From Thalassotalea marina (GTDB taxonomy: Bacteria > Pseudomonadota > Gammaproteobacteria > Enterobacterales > Alteromonadaceae), in assembly GCF_014656435.1 (NCBI RefSeq), contig NZ_BNCK01000001.1, positions 310,001 through 374,000 on the forward strand: a stretch of 64,000 bases of DNA, read 5' to 3'. Shown here piece by piece: positions 60,868 to 64,000 of the stretch; the first letter of the stretch is position 1; every line of letters begins with the position of its first letter. Made by a program: the position numbers and the translations under genes. The notes under the pieces are model-generated. The model saw only the letters and a list, made by a program, of their open reading frames with translations, made no database searches and was not told where the DNA came from.

Positions 60868-62264
60868 TTCCTTTAACTTTAATCGAAATAGCTGATGTAG
60901 TAGAAGGCAAACTAACGGGCGCTGATAGCACTATTGAAGCAATAAGTACCGATAGCAGAGCGCTAACGTCAGGTGCTGTATTTTTGGCATTACGTGGTGC
61001 AAATTTTGACGGCCACAAATTTGTAGAACAAGCACAACAAGCAAACTGTTCGGCAGTGATAGTTGATCACCTATGTGACATAAATATTCCACAAATCGTG
61101 GTAAAAGATACCCACCAAGCTCTAGGACTATTAGGGGCTTATGTTAAAGCCAAAGTAGCTCCTAAAACTGTGGGCATTACCGGTAGTAGTGGCAAAACCA
61201 CGGTAAAAGAAATGGTTGCTGCTATTTTGGCGCGACTAGGAAAAGTGCTTGCAACCAATGGTAATTTTAATAATGACATTGGTGTGCCATTAACACTACT
61301 GCGTTTAGAGCATGACCATGATTTCGCCGTTATTGAAATGGGTGCAAATCATATGGGAGAAATCTCCTATACCTCAGGATTAACCAAACCGGATATCGCG
61401 GTAATTAACAATATTGCTGCTGCCCATTTAGAAGGTTTTGGTGACTTATGTGGTGTGGCACGCGCTAAAGGTGAAATCTATGAAGGGTTATCTGAAGGTG
61501 GTGTTGCGCTATATAACCAAGATTGCAAATTAGCCAATAAATGGCAATGGCGTTTAGTTGATAAAAAAGTACGTACCTTTTCTTGTGTAAGTGCTGCAGA
61601 CTGTTATAGCAGTGATGTTGTGTTAGACGAAAACGGCTGTGCTGCATTTACTTTGCATGTAGTAGGCAAAGGCTCTACTTTCATCGAGTTAACCATTCCT
61701 GGTCGCCACAATGTGTGTAATGCCGTAGCGGCAGCATTAATTGCTGTTGAATTTGGTGCGTCGCTAGATGATATCCGTTTAGGTCTTGCCGAAATGGCGC
61801 CAGTAAAAGGGCGTTTAAATCTATACCAAATTAACGACAACTTTAAGTTAATCGATGATAGCTACAACGCGAATGTTGAATCAATGAAAGCTGCATGTGA
61901 TTTAACGGGCTCTTACCCTGGTCGCACTATTCTTATTTTTGGTGATATGGGTGAGTTAGGTGCTGATGCGCGCGGTTATCACCAAGAAGTGGGTGAATAT
62001 GCTGCGGGCAAAAATATCGACGATATGTTAACTCTTGGCGTGTTAAGTCAAGCTACAAGCGACGCTTTTGAACGCCGTCATCAAGGTCGTGGGCAACATT
62101 TTAATACTCGTGACGAGCTAATTTGTCATTTACAAAATTTGCTTGCCAATGAGCAGCAGCAAATTTCAATTCTAGTAAAAGGATCGCGAAGTTCTCGTAT
62201 GGAACTTGTTGTAGAGGATATCTTAAACTGGCGCAATGGCCAAAAACATGAGGAAATTGCTTAA
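60864..62264 (+). CDS. murF: UDP-MurNAc-tripeptide--D-Ala-D-Ala ligase MurF
   Basis: This 466-residue Mur ligase has the ATP loop [27 protein letters not shown] and [10 protein letters not shown], as in MurF. It adds D-Ala-D-Ala to UDP-MurNAc-tripeptide. It overlaps murE by 4 nt (ATGA) and mraY by 1 nt, so the whole row is translationally coupled. Confidence 0.97.
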   Translation: MIPLTLIEIADVVEGKLTGADSTIEAISTDSRALTSGAVFLALRGANFDGHKFVEQAQQANCSAVIVDHLCDINIPQIVVKDTHQALGLLGAYVKAKVAPKTVGITGSSGKTTVKEMVAAILARLGKVLATNGNFNNDIGVPLTLLRLEHDHDFAVIEMGANHMGEISYTSGLTKPDIAVINNIAAAHLEGFGDLCGVARAKGEIYEGLSEGGVALYNQDCKLANKWQWRLVDKKVRTFSCVSAADCYSSDVVLDENGCAAFTLHVVGKGSTFIELTIPGRHNVCNAVAAALIAVEFGASLDDIRLGLAEMAPVKGRLNLYQINDNFKLIDDSYNANVESMKAACDLTGSYPGRTILIFGDMGELGADARGYHQEVGEYAAGKNIDDMLTLGVLSQATSDAFERRHQGRGQHFNTRDELICHLQNLLANEQQQISILVKGSRSSRMELVVEDILNWRNGQKHEEIA

Positions 62265-63346
62265 TGTTGCTTTGGCTTAGCGAATATTTAGTTCAGTATT
62301 TTAGTGCGTTTAACGTTTTTTCGTATTTAACGTTTAGAGCGATTGTATCAACGTTAACTGCGTTGGGGTTATCTCTGTATTTCGGTCCAAAACTTATCCG
62401 CTATTTACAGCGCATGCAAATTGGCCAAACGGTACGTGACGATGGTCCTGAAAGCCACTTGTCAAAATCTGGTACACCTACTATGGGTGGTATTTTGATC
62501 TTGGGCGCTATTATTTTTAGTGTGTTGTTATGGGGTGATTTGACTAACCGTTACGTATTAACGGTATTATTTGTTGTGACCTCATTTGGTATTATTGGTT
62601 TTGTTGACGATTACCGAAAAGTTATCCGCAAAGATTCAAAGGGGCTAATTGCTCGTTGGAAATACTTTTGGCAAACGGTGTTAGGTTTTGGTACCGCGTT
62701 TTTCTTATACGCGACGGCGCAACAACCTCAAGAAACCGCATTGATACTTCCTTTTGTTAAAGACGTATTACCGCAGCTAGGTATGCTGTATATCTTACTG
62801 ACGTACTTCGTGATTGTCGGTACCAGTAATGCAGTAAATTTAACCGACGGATTAGACGGTCTTGCCATAGTACCTACTATCATGGTGGCTGGTGCCTTTG
62901 CTGTTTTTGCCTATGTAACTGGTAACGTTAATTTTTCCGCTTACTTAAATATTCCTCATATCCCATTAACCAGTGAGCTTGTTGTTGTTTGTACAGCGAT
63001 AGTTGGCGCTGGCTTAGGTTTTTTATGGTTTAACACTTATCCCGCTCAAGTATTTATGGGCGATGTTGGCTCGTTGGCGTTAGGTGCATCACTGGGTGTG
63101 ATTGCAGTATTAGTTCGCCAAGAGTTGGTGTTATTTATTATGGGCGGTGTTTTCGTGATGGAAACCCTATCGGTTATTTTGCAAGTAGGCTCATATAAAC
63201 TCAGAGGTCAGCGTATATTTCGCATGGCGCCCATTCATCACCACTACGAATTAAAAGGATGGCCAGAGCCACGAGTGATCGTGCGTTTTTGGATCATTTC
63301 TTTGGTCTTAGTACTAGTGGGTTTAGCGACCTTGAAGTTGAGATAA
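62264..63346 (+). CDS. mraY: Phospho-MurNAc-pentapeptide translocase MraY
   Basis: This 360-residue integral membrane enzyme has about ten helices and the motifs [28 protein letters not shown] and [12 protein letters not shown]. It makes lipid I from UDP-MurNAc-pentapeptide and undecaprenyl phosphate at the inner membrane. It follows murF by a 1-nt overlap. Confidence 0.98.
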   Translation: MLLWLSEYLVQYFSAFNVFSYLTFRAIVSTLTALGLSLYFGPKLIRYLQRMQIGQTVRDDGPESHLSKSGTPTMGGILILGAIIFSVLLWGDLTNRYVLTVLFVVTSFGIIGFVDDYRKVIRKDSKGLIARWKYFWQTVLGFGTAFFLYATAQQPQETALILPFVKDVLPQLGMLYILLTYFVIVGTSNAVNLTDGLDGLAIVPTIMVAGAFAVFAYVTGNVNFSAYLNIPHIPLTSELVVVCTAIVGAGLGFLWFNTYPAQVFMGDVGSLALGASLGVIAVLVRQELVLFIMGGVFVMETLSVILQVGSYKLRGQRIFRMAPIHHHYELKGWPEPRVIVRFWIISLVLVLVGLATLKLR

Positions 63347-63353
63347 ATTAAAT

Positions 63354-64000
63354 ATGAACGTCGATTTTATCCAAACTTTCACCAACAAAAACATTGTCGT
63401 GTTAGGCGCAGGCTTAACCGGAATGTCGTGCGTGAAATTTTTGGATAAACACGGCTTAACTTGTGTTGTGATCGACAGTCGAGAAACACCGGTTGATGCG
63501 TCAGCTTTTGCCAAACAGTTTCCTAGTCAACAACTTAAAACTGGCCATTGGCATACGTCAATTTTGAACCGTGCTGACATTGTAATTACAAGCCCAGGCA
63601 TTGATTTAGACGCCGAAGGTTTACGTAACGAGATACCATCAAGTGCTGATTTACTTGGTGATGTAGAACTTTTTTGTCGCTTAAATAACAAGCCAATAGT
63701 TGCCGTTACTGGTTCAAATGGTAAATCAACTGTGGTGAGTTTGCTGGCGCATGTTGCCGATAAATTAGGTAAACGAGCTGCACTGGTTGGTAACGTTGGT
63801 ACGCCGGTATTAAGTCATGTCGAAGATGACGTTGATGTGTTTATCTTTGAGTTATCAAGCTTTCAACTCGAAACCTTATCAAGCATGCAAGCCAAAGTCG
63901 CTTGTGTACTTAATCTGAGTGATGATCATTTAGATCGACATAAAACCATTGAAAATTATCGCCAAATTAAGCAAAAAGTTTATTTGATGAGTGATATTGC
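63354..64000 (+). CDS. murD: UDP-MurNAc-L-alanine--D-glutamate ligase MurD, 5' part
   Basis: ATG 63354 follows mraY by 7 nt. The frame runs off the window end after 215 codons. It has the UDP-binding start NIVVLGAGLTGMSCVKFL, the ATP loop VTGSNGKSTVVSLL and FELSSFQLET with NLSDDHLDRH, the MurD pattern. MurD adds D-Glu to UDP-MurNAc-L-Ala. The remainder lies beyond the window. Confidence 0.96.
   Translation, partial: MNVDFIQTFTNKNIVVLGAGLTGMSCVKFLDKHGLTCVVIDSRETPVDASAFAKQFPSQQLKTGHWHTSILNRADIVITSPGIDLDAEGLRNEIPSSADLLGDVELFCRLNNKPIVAVTGSNGKSTVVSLLAHVADKLGKRAALVGNVGTPVLSHVEDDVDVFIFELSSFQLETLSSMQAKVACVLNLSDDHLDRHKTIENYRQIKQKVYLMSDI

Noticed and set aside
1-64000. CRISPR arrays, phage, insertion sequences, rRNA or tRNA genes
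   Set aside because: No direct-repeat/spacer arrays, transposase or integrase frames, or RNA-gene motifs were recognised anywhere in the window.

Overview
The window is a low-GC gammaproteobacterial chromosome segment. A typical gammaproteobacterial dcw cluster, a meso-diaminopimelate-type MurE, a Fur-type box, an NsrR regulon, RstAB/QseBC-type two-component systems and a TonB receptor together suggest a marine member of the Alteromonadales (Colwellia/Thalassotalea-like). This placement is an inference from gene content; no rRNA or other marker is present.

Layout. 1-813 is the 3' part of a PhoH-family ATPase. 898-5736 is a nitric-oxide response block: quinol-type NO reductase, a 54-residue Cys-rich peptide gene, nsrR and a ferredoxin-NADP reductase-like flavoprotein, with four 11-1-11 NsrR-type operators. 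5875-10134 is a tightly overlapping five-gene operon (thermostable-hemolysin family protein, adenylate-forming ligase, haem-oxygenase-fold diiron enzyme, short-chain dehydrogenase, TPR protein) that looks like an undescribed small-molecule pathway. 10189-13969 is a QseBC/PmrAB-like two-component system coupled to a periplasmic cupredoxin, an FTR1-like membrane protein lacking the REXXE motif, and a putative outer-membrane barrel. 14105-20196 is metal efflux (His-rich small protein, RND adaptor and pump, CDF transporter).

20348-31820 and on to 36335 carry signalling and envelope genes: a hybrid histidine kinase, an LpxH-like phosphoesterase, a MarR regulator, a chemoreceptor, a possible small RNA, a sugar kinase/nucleotidyltransferase pair, an RstAB-like system with DUF3019 and MipA/OmpV genes, a TonB receptor and a LysR regulator. 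36499-41000 links glutaryl-CoA dehydrogenase to a fused two-domain 2-oxoacid dehydrogenase E1 and a FabD-like acyltransferase. 40997-51832 is mixed: polysaccharide deacetylase, ArgR, a small membrane-linked HTH operon, a secreted serine protease, a sugar-related DeoR/HAD/SemiSWEET/GalM group, a GNAT, a TonB-C-terminal-domain protein, an SDR, a YcxB-like protein and a TauE/SafE transporter. 51834-55622 is a Fur-boxed ferric iron ABC transporter. 55633-64000 is the start of the division and cell-wall cluster mraZ-rsmH-ftsL-ftsI-murE-murF-mraY-murD, with arrays of MraZ-type GTGG repeats around its promoter.

No rRNA, tRNA, CRISPR array, insertion sequence or phage gene was recognised. All functions are read from motifs and context; no database search was run.
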